A DNA stretch of 47,563 nucleotides from a virus. The number at the start of each line of letters is the position of its first letter. Within the stretch, counting starts at the first letter, position 1. Below, piece by piece: positions 21,713-30,933 of the stretch. The stretch covers positions 1-47,563 of IMG/VR virus record IMGVR_UViG_3300047094_002040. One strand, written 5' to 3'. A program made the position numbers and the translations under genes. The notes beneath the pieces were generated by a model, which saw only the letters and a program-made list of their open reading frames with translations, was not told the origin of the DNA and made no database searches.

Positions 21713-22111
21713 ATGGCAATTCCGGCCGCCACCCTCGCCTCCTACGCCCCCTGGGGTAACGCCCAACTGGCGTTCGAGGTCGGCACCGGCTTCGCCACGA
21801 CAGACGCTGCCACCGGCAACGCTGTCCAAGCAACGGAAACCCTCGAATACCTCGCCGCCCTCACCCTCCAAGCCCCGTCCTGGAAACCCGAGAGCGGCGT
21901 CGACTCCACCACCTACTCCTGCCGAGGCCGGCTGCTCAGCCCTGCCACCCTCGACGCCCGCATCACCAACGGCGCCCAAGCCGACTGTGTGATCAACGGC
22001 TACCGAGGCCGGTTCGAGCTGGTCTTCGACCTGGCCATGGACAGCGCCCACCGGCGTGACCTGCGCCAATCCATCGAAGGCATCTTCCGCGTTGTGGGAG
22101 GACCGACCTAA
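21713..22111 (+). CDS. Probable head-closure / stopper protein, 132 aa
   Basis: It lies between the adaptor and the tail-completion gene, where head-closure proteins normally are. The sequence is beta-rich with few charged residues (LEYLAALTLQAPSW, TYSCRGRLLSPATL, INGYRGRFELVFDLAM). I do not recognise the family directly, so the call rests on gene order. It ends in the overlapping TAATG of the next gene. Confidence 0.5.
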   Translation: MAIPAATLASYAPWGNAQLAFEVGTGFATTDAATGNAVQATETLEYLAALTLQAPSWKPESGVDSTTYSCRGRLLSPATLDARITNGAQADCVINGYRGRFELVFDLAMDSAHRRDLRQSIEGIFRVVGGPT

Positions 22112-22485
22112 TGGCCCGCCAACAACCCGACTTCAGCCAAGCCCTCCAAACCGCCAAGGCGCAGGCCATGCGCCAACTGGCCACTTGGCTGGACACCCGC
22201 TTCACCGAGGAAATCTCCGCCGTGAAGTGGGAGTACCCCACCCCGCCCCAAGTGCGGGACATCGTGGACACCGGCCGTCTCCGCGCCAGCCAGACGCGCA
22301 CCGTCAACTCCGACGGCTCCGTCACCTTCACCTGGCCCGTCGACTACGCCCAACAAGTCCACGAGGGCGGCGTTGCCACCACCGGCATGCGCTTCCCCGG
22401 CCGCCCCTGGACCAAAGCCCCCCTCGAGGAGGCCCCCGCCCAGTTCGGCCAACTGCTGCGTACCGCATTGGAGGGCCAGCAGTGA
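22111..22485 (+). CDS. Tail-completion / HK97 gp10-like protein, 124 aa
   Basis: An N-terminal helix (QALQTAKAQAMRQLATWLDT) is followed by TGRLRASQTRT and a strand GSVTFTWPVDYAQQVHEGG. The latter matches the common D-T-G-x-L-R-x-S and Y-A-x-x-V-H-x-G signatures of gp10-like neck proteins. The C-terminus has RPWTKAPLEEAP, matching the usual R-P-W motif. It overlaps the next start by four bases (GTGA). Confidence 0.75.
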   Translation: MARQQPDFSQALQTAKAQAMRQLATWLDTRFTEEISAVKWEYPTPPQVRDIVDTGRLRASQTRTVNSDGSVTFTWPVDYAQQVHEGGVATTGMRFPGRPWTKAPLEEAPAQFGQLLRTALEGQQ

Positions 22486-22955
22486 CGATCTCGACCGCCT
22501 TCCCACCGGTGATCGCTCTGCGGAGCACCCTTGAGCGCCACATTCTCGATCTCTACGAGAGCGACGGCTCCACCCTCAAGGCGTACACCAGCTGGCCTGG
22601 CTACTACACGCTCCCCGACACCAGCCGCGTCCCCGCGGTCTACGTCACCGGTGCCTCGATGGTTCCCTCCACCTGGGCCATCACCGGCATCGAGTGCGTC
22701 ATCGAGGACGTCCCCGAGATCAACAGCCCCGGTTCTGTCAACGGCGTCATCTCATTCGAGCTCTGGAACGTCCGCTTCACGAACTACGGCACACGGGAAG
22801 GCACGCGGATGCCGACTTCGCTGCTGGACATCAGCCGCCGTCTCGCCCGCGCCTTCCCCAGGGACCAAGTCACGTACATGGCCCGGACCGAGGCCACTTT
22901 TGAGGCCCTCACGGCACGCATCCGCGGAGCCGTCTTGAACCCCCCGATCCCTTAA
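22482..22955 (+). CDS. Tail terminator-like protein, 157 aa
   Basis: A GTG overlapping the previous TGA starts this frame. It lies between the neck protein and the major tail protein, as tail terminators do. The sequence is alpha/beta (LRSTLERHILDLYESDGSTL, RVPAVYVTGASMVPSTW, FELWNVRFTNYGTREG). The sequence family is not recognised, so this is assigned by position. Confidence 0.6.
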   Translation: MTISTAFPPVIALRSTLERHILDLYESDGSTLKAYTSWPGYYTLPDTSRVPAVYVTGASMVPSTWAITGIECVIEDVPEINSPGSVNGVISFELWNVRFTNYGTREGTRMPTSLLDISRRLARAFPRDQVTYMARTEATFEALTARIRGAVLNPPIP

Positions 22956-22967
22956 GGAGTCACCACC

Positions 22968-23972
22968 ATGGCCGACTACGCCATCGGGCTGTCGTTCCAC
23001 AAGGCAAACCGGACCGTTGTCCGTGCCGTGGACCTGACGCCACCCGCCCGCTACTTCGCCACCCGCGACAGTGCCGGCATGATCACCCTGCCCACCCTCG
23101 AAACCGGCAAGTCCTACATCGAGCTGCAGGGCATCACCCAAACCAGCTTCCAGATCAACGACAACAACCAGGAGTTCCGCCTGCTGGGCGACGACGGCTG
23201 GATGGACAGCGTGATCACCGGGTCCTCGGTGCAAGCGTCTGTGACCGCCTACTTCCTAAAGGACGCCGAAATCCCCGCCGGCTCGGTCGACCCCGTCTTC
23301 CGCGGCAACTACAACGAGGGCTTCGACCTCATCCAGCGCGCCCGCTACAACAAGGACTTCGAGATCTACATCGAATTCCTCAAGGAACTGGGCCAGGCCA
23401 ACGGCTCCTCCGGTAACTACATCTATGACTTCACTGGCTTCAACGCCGTGATTCAGAACTACCAGGAGAACATCACCGCCGAGGGCCTCACCGAGGTGTC
23501 CTTCGACCTGATGTCCCGCGCCCGCCCTGTGTTCGGTCGCTACGACGCCGGCTCGACCTCCATCGCCACCGGCGGTGTCCAATCCAGCCTCCTGTTCCTC
23601 GTGAACGGCACCCGCCAGGCCGCAGTGGTCCCCGCCGACAACGCCTCGGCTGTGGTGGTCGGCAACGACATCACCGTGACCTACACCACCAACGGCACCG
23701 TGGCCCTGACCCAACTGGCCCTCGGCCAGAGCGATGGCTCCGGCTTCCGCCTGGAAGTGGCCTCCACCGGCGCCAAAGTGCCCGCCGCTGTGTCCCTGGC
23801 CAGCAACGTGGTGACCATCAACCCGAGCGCGGACCTCGCTGCCGGCACCATCTACCGCCTGCGTGTCGCCGACGGCGCCATCACCCAGGCAGTGGACGCC
23901 AACGGCGCCGCCTCGGCCTCGGGCATCAAGCGCCCGATCCAAGGTCTCACCACCACCTTCCGCACCGCTTGA
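22968..23972 (+). CDS. Major tail protein with C-terminal Ig-like domain, 334 aa
   Basis: The N-terminal two thirds form a tail-tube domain (YIELQGITQTSFQINDNNQE, VTAYFLKDAEIPAGSVDPVF, then EGLTEVSFDLMSRARPVFG). Residues from about 215 on look like a Big_5/SbsA-type Ig domain (DNASAVVVGNDITVTYTTNG, then LAAGTIYRLRVADGAITQAV). Such extra domains decorate the tube surface and may bind cell-surface sugars. AAGGAG precedes the ATG, consistent with strong expression. An intrinsic terminator follows. Confidence 0.85.
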   Translation: MADYAIGLSFHKANRTVVRAVDLTPPARYFATRDSAGMITLPTLETGKSYIELQGITQTSFQINDNNQEFRLLGDDGWMDSVITGSSVQASVTAYFLKDAEIPAGSVDPVFRGNYNEGFDLIQRARYNKDFEIYIEFLKELGQANGSSGNYIYDFTGFNAVIQNYQENITAEGLTEVSFDLMSRARPVFGRYDAGSTSIATGGVQSSLLFLVNGTRQAAVVPADNASAVVVGNDITVTYTTNGTVALTQLALGQSDGSGFRLEVASTGAKVPAAVSLASNVVTINPSADLAAGTIYRLRVADGAITQAVDANGAASASGIKRPIQGLTTTFRTA

Positions 23973-23994
23973 TCTCCCGAGCGCGTCACCAACG

Positions 23995-24018
23995 GGCCCC
24001 ATCATTGGGGCCTTTTTT
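23995..24018 (+). terminator. Rho-independent terminator after the major tail protein
   Basis: GGCCCC (23995-24000) and GGGGCC (24007-24012) pair perfectly across a 6-nt loop and are followed by six T (24013-24018). It lies 22 bases after the tail-protein stop and separates head/tube genes from the tail-assembly genes. Confidence 0.9.
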
Positions 24019-24027
24019 CATGCCTTT

Positions 24028-24261
24028 ATGGAACACGACCTACTCATCGACGGCTTGTACACCGTGTACGCCGTGAACTGCCGAGAGGAAGGCTCCACGC
24101 TCCACTGTGGAGCCCTCTACCTCGAACCCCTGATCCAATCCCAGTGTATACGCCTAGCGTATGAGGCCGCTACTATTGAGGTTGAACTTCCGCCCGAGCT
24201 GTTAAACCAACCAAGCCCACAACGGGCCTGGGAGGTTGAGCTCCCCATCCGAGATGAGTAA
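24028..24261 (+). CDS. Small hypothetical protein, 77 aa
   Basis: ATG 24028 lies 9 bases after the terminator T-run. The product is acidic with three Cys (VNCREEGSTLHCGALYLEP and SQCIRLAYEA). Two perfect inverted repeats occur inside the gene. Its 3' end overlaps the G-like chaperone start by 8 bases. No family is recognised. A promoter for the downstream tail genes may lie inside it (TACTAT at 24170-24175). Confidence 0.5.
   Translation: MEHDLLIDGLYTVYAVNCREEGSTLHCGALYLEPLIQSQCIRLAYEAATIEVELPPELLNQPSPQRAWEVELPIRDE
24091..24162 (+). repeat. Two perfect inverted repeats inside the 24028 gene
   Basis: GGCTCCAC (24091-24098) pairs with GTGGAGCC (24107-24114). ATACGC (24148-24153) pairs with GCGTAT (24157-24162) across 3 bases. 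Both are perfect. They follow a terminator and precede the tail operon, so an operator or regulatory role is possible. Confidence 0.45.
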
Positions 24262-24793
24262 GTACGCGAGCCTCCTCTTCGCCCCTGAGAAGTACCACGA
24301 GATCGGCCCGTTCCGCTTCCCCATCTACAACGACCTCGTCCCCGGCGAATCCCGCGGCATTGAGGCCATCTCCCGCAAACAATCCCGCTCCACCTTCGCC
24401 TCCATCAAGCTCGCCCAACGCATCGCGAAGGACAAGGGCATTTCCACCAAAGACGCTGTCGAACTGCTGAGCAACACCACAGAAGAGAACCAGGATCTGC
24501 TCTACGACTACGCCGGCGAACTCGAAGAGCTGCAGCGCAACAGTGTCGGCGCTGTCGAACAACAGGTGGCCTTCGTCACCCTGTTCATGCAGTACCGCGC
24601 CGAAGTGAAACTGCCCAAATCCAAGGACTGGGAGCGGGTCGAGGACTGGAGCGAGGCCGACACCGAAGCCATGCCCACCAAGCTGATGGAGGACGTCTTC
24701 CGCCTGATCAGCTGGGAGCGCGACGGCTGGCCTGAAACCACGGGAAAGGCCGAGGACGAGCAAGTCTTCAACCCACCCCCGAAGAACTCCTAA
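24254..24793 (+). CDS. Tail assembly chaperone, lambda G-like, 179 aa
   Basis: It precedes the tape-measure gene and carries a correctly phased GGGAAAG at 24742-24748 near its 3' end, as lambda G does. The product is helical and acidic toward the C-terminus (FVTLFMQYRAEVKLPKSKDW, LMEDVFRLISWERDGW). It should coat the tape measure during tail assembly. ATG 24254 is preferred over one at 24236. The 0-frame product ends at TAA 24791-24793. Confidence 0.85.
   Translation: MSKYASLLFAPEKYHEIGPFRFPIYNDLVPGESRGIEAISRKQSRSTFASIKLAQRIAKDKGISTKDAVELLSNTTEENQDLLYDYAGELEELQRNSVGAVEQQVAFVTLFMQYRAEVKLPKSKDWERVEDWSEADTEAMPTKLMEDVFRLISWERDGWPETTGKAEDEQVFNPPPKNS
24742..24748 (+). promoter_or_regulatory. -1 ribosomal frameshift site GGGAAAG (G/GT)
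   Basis: The codons ACG GGA AAG give a phased X_XXY_YYZ heptamer identical to the lambda G/T slippery site. The -1 frame is open from here to 25224. The arrangement (chaperone, frameshift, then tape measure) is conserved among long-tailed phages. Confidence 0.85.
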
Positions 24794-25224
24794 AAAGCTG
24801 CGAGGACTACCTCCGTAGCCCCGAGACCGACTGGGACGTGATCTATGTCCGCATCCGAACCTCCGCGCTCGGGGCTGACTTCCCAGCGGACCGCTTTCTG
24901 CGTACCCCCATCAGCACACTGCGCTGGCTGCTGCGCGTCATCGACGACCGCGAAAAAGGCCAAGCAAATCTCGAGGCCGTCCCTGTTGCTCGCCTAACCC
25001 AGATCCTCATCCAGATCGCCCATGGGTTCTCCGGCTCAAAACGTGCAGCACCCAAGGTCAGCGCCAAAGACTTCCTGCCCTACCCCGATTGGCGCCCGGC
25101 TTCAAGCCAAGCTGATGGCCCCAGCAACCCAACCAAGTTCATCCTCGCCTCACTCGGACGCAAGCGACTTCTGCCGCCCCACGTCCTCGCTGCGCTGATG
25201 ACCCCAGTCGAGCGGCGGCCGTAG
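24748..25224 (+). CDS. Tail chaperone frameshift extension, lambda T-like, 158 aa in the -1 frame
   Basis: Read only after a -1 shift at 24742-24748, this yields a GT fusion of about 323 residues. The new part has PEELLKSCEDYLRSPETDWD, FLRTPISTLRWLLRVIDDRE, ARLTQILIQIAHGF and LPYPDWRP. The last part (LPYPDW..) is common in T-like proteins, followed by SLGRKRLLPPHVLAAL. Independent initiation at GTG 24838 is possible but would remove the first 30 residues, which are protein-like. It lies 26 bases before the tape measure. Confidence 0.8.
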   Translation, partial: GRGRASLQPTPEELLKSCEDYLRSPETDWDVIYVRIRTSALGADFPADRFLRTPISTLRWLLRVIDDREKGQANLEAVPVARLTQILIQIAHGFSGSKRAAPKVSAKDFLPYPDWRPASSQADGPSNPTKFILASLGRKRLLPPHVLAALMTPVERRP

Positions 25225-25250
25225 CATACGGATAACGAATACAGCGCGAA

Positions 25251-28200
25251 GTGGCTGATTTTCGGCTCAACGTCACTGCCGATACGCAGCGAGCTGAACG
25301 CGATCTGCGCCAGCTGAATCAGACGGCCGACAGCGCGACCAGGGCCCGTCAGCTAAAAATCGACCTCCCATCGATTAGAGACGTCAACAAGACGTTCTCA
25401 AACCTGGGGAGGGACGTAAACGATGCGGCAAACAATATCAAGACCTTCTACAAAGTCGCAAAGCAGCTGCCCGGCCTGGGTGACAGCATTAAAAGGTATG
25501 AAGGCGCCATAACAGGAACAGCCAAAGCAGCGACAACCCTCGCCAACAACACAAAAGCTGGTGACATTTTAGCTAACAGTTTTAACAAAGCCAGCAGCTC
25601 TGTAGGTGGCTTAGTAAATGGCTTAGCCAAAGTTGGCTTTGCCTTGTTCGGAATCAAAGAGATACTTGGTGTCTTGCAGAACGCTTTTGGCGGATTTTTC
25701 CAGCAGACGATCGGCCGCGAGATCAAGCTCCGCGAGACGATTCTCAAGACCCAGACCACCCTCGCCTCCACCAACAAGGTCTTCCGTAACGGGAAAGAGA
25801 TCACTGACCCCTACGAGAAGATCGTCAGCCTGACCGGCGAGGTCCAAAAGCGCATCGACAGCATCCGAGAGCGCTCCATCGCCCTGGCCGGCGTCACCTC
25901 CAACGAGGTCATCGAAGTCTTCGGCATCGTCGCCTCGCAAGTCGGTCAGATCGGCGGCGGCCTTAAGGAAGCCGAAGACCTGGCGATCAACTTCTCCGCC
26001 GCCCTCGGGACCTTCGGCATCCCCCTGTACCAGGCACGCCAAGAAATCGGTTCGATCCTCCGTGGTGACATCACCATGGATTCGTACCTGGCCAAGGCAC
26101 TCGGAATCACCAACGAGGACGTGGCCCGAGCCAAAACACAAGCTGGCGGCGTCATCAAGTTTCTCGAGGACCGGCTAGCTGCTTCCGTCGCCGGTCAACG
26201 GATTGCGGCGCAGGGCTTTTCAGGCGTCGTCTCCAACATCCGCGATCTCGGTGAGCTGGTGGCCCAACGGTTCGGCGCCGGGCTGTTGGATCCGCTACTG
26301 AACGCTCTGGCCGGGGTTTTTGAGAGGTTGTTCAGGATCAGAGAGCAGCTGTTCTCCCTTGCCGACGCTGCTGGTCAATTCATTGGCAGGTTTGCAGCAA
26401 TCGGCCAGGTGATCCGAGAGCGCAGCGGGTTGATCTCATTGGGAGAGATCGGTTTAAAGGACAACTCAGGTAGCAAGGCCATAAATGATCTGAAGGACGC
26501 TATCCAAGACGTCGTCGTCCTGATCGAATCTGGAATGCAGCGCGCCATTGGCGCTGTAGCTCAAATCATTACCACGTTGCAGCCTGCGGTACTGACCGTT
26601 GCAGATGCCTTTGTCCGACTGGGCAAATCATTCATAGAAATCAAGGTTGATGTATTTGAAACGCTGGCGCGCGCCTTGGCAAACGTCATCAGCTTCTACA
26701 GCAAATTCATCGAACTACTCGCTACAGGCTTTAATCTTTACAGTCAACTTCTTGACTTACCCATAGTTCAGGAGTTTACGAAGCTAGCTGCCACCATGGG
26801 CCTGCTCAAAAGGGCAGGCATGGATTTCATTACCAATGCCCTAATCATTGGCAACACGCTAGTAAGAGTTGTAGTTCCGGCACTCGGCGGAGTAGGAGTA
26901 GCAATCGCAACGCTGCTTGGTGGCATCGCTGTCCTAATAGCCGCGGTGGGCAAACTTGCGATCGTGTTTGGGACACTTGCGGCATCGCTAGTCACACTGC
27001 CCACGATGGCAGCAGGTGTCGCCAAAGCCCTGCAAGAAGTCTCCAATAATCTGATCAAAGCAGGCAATGACGCGGTCAGCACCGGCGGCCGAATTGAAAC
27101 TGTTGCAGGAGGATTCAAAAATCTCGGTGAAACTGTGCGCTTGACCGCAATGAACATGGTCAAGTCGGTAGGGATGATATTCCTGGTACAAGCAGCAATA
27201 ACGGTGCTTGTAAATGCCTTCGGCGAATACCAAAAGAGAGCCGAGGAAACCGCTAAAACGAACCGCGCCGAGCTCGCTTTAGAACGACTTGGAACCGTAT
27301 ATAGAAACGTCGGGGACGACGCAGACTACGCCACCAAGGCCGCTCGGGACTTTGAACGGCAGCTAGCCCAGGCCGAGTACGGCCGGGCCACCGAACGCAT
27401 TGAAGAAATCAGGAAGAAGCTGAATGATCTGCGCTACGAAGGCCAACTCGGCATCCAGACCTGGAGCGAATTTTGGAGACTCTTTGATGTACGCGACACA
27501 GTCACCAGGGCATTAGGCGGCAATGCCGAGCAGCAGCGAGTAGGTGCGCTGATTGGAGAGCAAGCTCGTTTGCGCGAGTACCAAAGAAAGTACGAAGCCG
27601 CACAAAATAAAAAAGACGCACAAGAAAACATAAGATTACAAGCCGATAAAAGAATTTCGCTGGAGAAAGAAATCAATGATATACGCATTCAACAAGAAAA
27701 CGAGCTCTTCCAAAAACGTCAAGAACTAGCCCAAAAAGAAGTCGAGATCTTCCGTGCCGCCGGCGAACTGCGCATCTACCAGATGGAGCAGGCCAACAAG
27801 AAGCTCATCGAGGGCGAGGAAGGCGCTTCGCGCTCCGCGCTCGAGGCGCTAAACAACTACCTATCGACTCGCGAGCGCGGGGAACTCGACATCGAAGCTG
27901 GCAAAAAGCAGCTGGTGATTGAGGCTGCCAACCTCGAACGCCAGATCTCCGACTACCGCCTCGAGAACGAGAAAAAGATCGCTGAGATCCGCAAGCGCGC
28001 GGGCGACTACGAACAAAAGGTGTCGGACTACCGCCGGCAACTGGCCGGCCAGACCCCGGTCGGCGGCGTCACCGGCCTTACCCAGGGCAACACCGGCACC
28101 AGCAGCCGAGGAGATCACTTCCACATCGCTGGCGCCGGCAGCGAAGCCGAAGCCCGCGCCATTTTCGCCGCGAATATCAACAGACAGCTTCAACTCACCG

Positions 28201-29906
28201 ATGTCCCCGGGTCCGCGCGCTCTGGTGGCCGCCGCCATGCCGGCTACGACCTAGCCGGACCGGTCGGAACTCCCCTCAACCTGGCACCGGGCTACACCCT
28301 CCAGAACTTCACCCGCGATCCCAAGGGCCTTGGCGGCAACTACGCCACCATCGCCGGCCCCCGAGGCCAGAGCTACAAAATCATGCACCTGGCCGACCCT
28401 GGTTCGGGGTACAAAGGGCCTGGTAGCACCTCAGTCGCGCCCACTGCACCGACATTCTCTGACATCGGGGCTCCTGCAACTGAGAAATATGCATCCGCAG
28501 TTCGCGCACTGACCTCGGCCATGGAGCGCCTTCGTGTGCTTCAAGCCGCACTGACGGAGGCGAGGACTGCCGCCGCCTTCAACGAGATCGCCAAGGCGAT
28601 GTTCCCGAAGGTGGACATCGAGCAGTACCAAGACAAGCTGGATGAAACACGCTTCGCGCTCACCGAGCTCGGCAAAGCATCCGCCTCAAGCTTCGATCCA
28701 GATCGTGTCGCCCTCACTGCCGAGTACAACGGCGAGCTAAATAGCCGAGCCCGTGAACTGGCCCAACTCCTGGAAACTGCGACCAAGCAGCTGAAACCAG
28801 ACGAGTTCTACAAGCTATGGACTCAGCTCAAGGCATCCAACGACAAGTTCAAACAAGACCTCGCCGCCCAAAACAAGCTCAAAGAGGACCAGCTGCGCCT
28901 GGACAGAGCGCGCAACGCACTGCAGGAATCCCTCAACAGGACCCGCAGCCTCCAGGAATCCACAGCCGACTCCCAGCTCCGGACACGCCTGCGGCTCGAA
29001 GGCATGAGCCCAGAGCTCATCGACGCTGAAGTCCAAAAAGAACAGGCTCGACGCGCACTGGCTGAATCCCTTCAGAACCCAGACACCCGCGCTGGTGCTC
29101 AAGCCACACTTGATGCTCAGTCCGCCGCCATCGACGCAGACGCGCTGGCCAAGCTCGCCGAGAACGATCCCCTTACAGGGCTCCTCGGCAAATGGAAGTC
29201 GGAGCTCAAGGACACCCGCAGCATGGTCGCGAGCCTGGCTCAGACCTTCCAAACGGAAGTGTCCGGAGCTATGAGCACCGCCGTCACCGGCGTGATCAAC
29301 GGCACGACAACCGTCCAAGAGGCTTTTGCCAATCTGTTCCAGAACGTCGCCAAAGCCTTCCTCGACATGGCGATGCAGATCATCGCCAAGCAGATCACGA
29401 TGTTGATCCTGGGAATCTTGCTCAAGGCATTCGGTGTGTCGATGGGTGGTGGCGGTGGTGCCGGTCCAGGCGGCATACCCTCAACCGGTGATGCCGCACT
29501 ACCGAGCATCGACGGGTTCGACACGGGGATGAACGCGAATCTGGCCGGGAACGGAGCGTTCTTCTCCAATGGCATCGCTTCGTTCAAGCGGGGTGGCACC
29601 TTTACCAACAGCGTGATCAGCACCCCCACGCTGTTTAAGTACGCCGATGGCGGCGTCATGGGCCTAGGTCAAATGGGCGAGGCCGGTCCTGAAGCGATCC
29701 TCCCGTTGACCAGGGGACCCGGTGGAAAGTTGGGAGTCAGCACTTATGGCAACTCTGGAGACGTCAATGTCGTCGTAAACGTCGATGCCACCGGATCTAA
29801 AGTAGAAGGCGACGACCAAAAAGCCAACGAGCTCGGTCGCGTTGTCTCCGCTGCTGTCCAACAGGAAATCATCAAGCAGAAACGTCCTGGAGGCTTACTT
29901 GCGTAA
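25251..29906 (+). CDS. Tail tape measure protein with permuted M23-like peptidase motifs, 1551 aa
   Basis: Its length sets the tail length. The start is GTG 25251. The N-terminal 300 residues are helical; a hydrophobic region (about 530-590, e.g. GIAVLIAAVGKLAIVFG) follows, and a coiled coil (about 770-930) comes after. Zinc-peptidase-like motifs appear in permuted order: GNTGTSSRGDHFHI (H956, H958), then RRHAGYDLAGPVGTP (H996, D1000), then IMHLAD (H1046). The C-terminus has the usual GQMGEAGPEAILPLTRG. It would help the tail cross the peptidoglycan. Several AT-richer blocks (about 25330-25680, 26300-27330, 27590-27720) suggest mosaic origin. Confidence 0.9.
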   Translation: MADFRLNVTADTQRAERDLRQLNQTADSATRARQLKIDLPSIRDVNKTFSNLGRDVNDAANNIKTFYKVAKQLPGLGDSIKRYEGAITGTAKAATTLANNTKAGDILANSFNKASSSVGGLVNGLAKVGFALFGIKEILGVLQNAFGGFFQQTIGREIKLRETILKTQTTLASTNKVFRNGKEITDPYEKIVSLTGEVQKRIDSIRERSIALAGVTSNEVIEVFGIVASQVGQIGGGLKEAEDLAINFSAALGTFGIPLYQARQEIGSILRGDITMDSYLAKALGITNEDVARAKTQAGGVIKFLEDRLAASVAGQRIAAQGFSGVVSNIRDLGELVAQRFGAGLLDPLLNALAGVFERLFRIREQLFSLADAAGQFIGRFAAIGQVIRERSGLISLGEIGLKDNSGSKAINDLKDAIQDVVVLIESGMQRAIGAVAQIITTLQPAVLTVADAFVRLGKSFIEIKVDVFETLARALANVISFYSKFIELLATGFNLYSQLLDLPIVQEFTKLAATMGLLKRAGMDFITNALIIGNTLVRVVVPALGGVGVAIATLLGGIAVLIAAVGKLAIVFGTLAASLVTLPTMAAGVAKALQEVSNNLIKAGNDAVSTGGRIETVAGGFKNLGETVRLTAMNMVKSVGMIFLVQAAITVLVNAFGEYQKRAEETAKTNRAELALERLGTVYRNVGDDADYATKAARDFERQLAQAEYGRATERIEEIRKKLNDLRYEGQLGIQTWSEFWRLFDVRDTVTRALGGNAEQQRVGALIGEQARLREYQRKYEAAQNKKDAQENIRLQADKRISLEKEINDIRIQQENELFQKRQELAQKEVEIFRAAGELRIYQMEQANKKLIEGEEGASRSALEALNNYLSTRERGELDIEAGKKQLVIEAANLERQISDYRLENEKKIAEIRKRAGDYEQKVSDYRRQLAGQTPVGGVTGLTQGNTGTSSRGDHFHIAGAGSEAEARAIFAANINRQLQLTDVPGSARSGGRRHAGYDLAGPVGTPLNLAPGYTLQNFTRDPKGLGGNYATIAGPRGQSYKIMHLADPGSGYKGPGSTSVAPTAPTFSDIGAPATEKYASAVRALTSAMERLRVLQAALTEARTAAAFNEIAKAMFPKVDIEQYQDKLDETRFALTELGKASASSFDPDRVALTAEYNGELNSRARELAQLLETATKQLKPDEFYKLWTQLKASNDKFKQDLAAQNKLKEDQLRLDRARNALQESLNRTRSLQESTADSQLRTRLRLEGMSPELIDAEVQKEQARRALAESLQNPDTRAGAQATLDAQSAAIDADALAKLAENDPLTGLLGKWKSELKDTRSMVASLAQTFQTEVSGAMSTAVTGVINGTTTVQEAFANLFQNVAKAFLDMAMQIIAKQITMLILGILLKAFGVSMGGGGGAGPGGIPSTGDAALPSIDGFDTGMNANLAGNGAFFSNGIASFKRGGTFTNSVISTPTLFKYADGGVMGLGQMGEAGPEAILPLTRGPGGKLGVSTYGNSGDVNVVVNVDATGSKVEGDDQKANELGRVVSAAVQQEIIKQKRPGGLLA

Positions 29907-30253
29907 TGGCAACCTTTCCTAACTACGAGCCGGCCTACGCCTTAGCCAAGCGCAGCGAGCCAAAGATGCGCACAACACGCTTTGGAGATGGCTACGAGCA
30001 GCGTGTGACCTTCGGCATCCCAGGGCATATGAACCCCAAGGAGTATGCGCTGACCTTCTATGTCAACGACACGGGCGCCGCGACGATTGAAAGCTTCTTG
30101 GATGCGCGAGCCGCCGACGCCAACAGTTTTGACTGGCAGCCACCAGATGCCAATAGCACGAGCAAATTCGTCTGCTTCGCCTGGAACCGCGAGTTCGTAG
30201 GACCAAATTTCAATTCGATCACAGCGACCTTCCGCCAGGTGTTTGAGCCCTAA
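29906..30253 (+). CDS. Minor tail protein, lambda M-like, 115 aa
   Basis: Phage minor tail family: an N-terminal PNYEPAYALAKRSEPKMRTTRFGDGYEQR, seen here as S-x-P-K-x-R-x-x-x-F-G-D-G-Y-E-Q-R, then ALTFYV and FLDARAADANSFDW. The C-terminus ends FRQVFEP. It lies directly after the tape measure and before L, as in lambda. Start and stop overlap both neighbours by one base. Confidence 0.85.
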   Translation: MATFPNYEPAYALAKRSEPKMRTTRFGDGYEQRVTFGIPGHMNPKEYALTFYVNDTGAATIESFLDARAADANSFDWQPPDANSTSKFVCFAWNREFVGPNFNSITATFRQVFEP

Positions 30254-30933
30254 TGGCCGTACCAATCTCCGAACTCCAAAAAATCGCCCCGAGCTCGGTC
30301 ATCGAGCTGTTTGAGCTCCAGCTGAACACGGCTCAGCACGGGAGTAACGACATCTACAGGTTCCACGCTGGAACCAACCTCAACAGCAACGGAGAAGTCA
30401 TCTGGGCGGGAAACACCTACCTGCGGTTGCCAATCGAGGCCGAAGGCTTCGAGTACACCGGCAAAGGAACGCTGCCCCGCCCTCGGATTCGGGTCAGCAA
30501 CATCCTCGGGACCATCACCATCATCTTGGCTTCCCTACCCAACGGCTTAGAAGGAGCAAAGATCACAAGACTGAGGACTCTGGCCCGGTACATCGACGGC
30601 GCAAACTTCCCAGGTGGCACCAATCCCTACGGAACCCCGGATAGCAGCGCCCTAATGCCACTAGAGATCTACTACGTCGATCGGAAAATCAGCGAAACCC
30701 GGGACGTCGTCGAATTCGAGCTGGCGAGTGCGTTCGATTTGGCCGGCATCCGCGCGCCCAAGAGGCAGTGCATCTCCAACATCTGCCAGTGGGTCTACAA
30801 GTCCGCCGAGTGCAGCTACACCGGCGTCCTCCCGACTTGTGACAAGAGCCTGGATGACTGCAAAGCCCACTTCGGCAGCACCGCTGAGCTGCCGTTCGGC
30901 TCCTTCCCCGGCATCGGCACCTACTTCACATGA
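30253..30933 (+). CDS. Minor tail protein, lambda L-like, 226 aa
   Basis: The central region ([19 protein letters not shown]) and [20 protein letters not shown] match the L family. The C-terminal domain keeps four Cys ([15 protein letters not shown], then [15 protein letters not shown]), as in lambda L where they bind an iron-sulfur cluster at the tail tip. It lies between M and K, and overlaps the next gene by four bases. Confidence 0.88.
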   Translation: MAVPISELQKIAPSSVIELFELQLNTAQHGSNDIYRFHAGTNLNSNGEVIWAGNTYLRLPIEAEGFEYTGKGTLPRPRIRVSNILGTITIILASLPNGLEGAKITRLRTLARYIDGANFPGGTNPYGTPDSSALMPLEIYYVDRKISETRDVVEFELASAFDLAGIRAPKRQCISNICQWVYKSAECSYTGVLPTCDKSLDDCKAHFGSTAELPFGSFPGIGTYFT

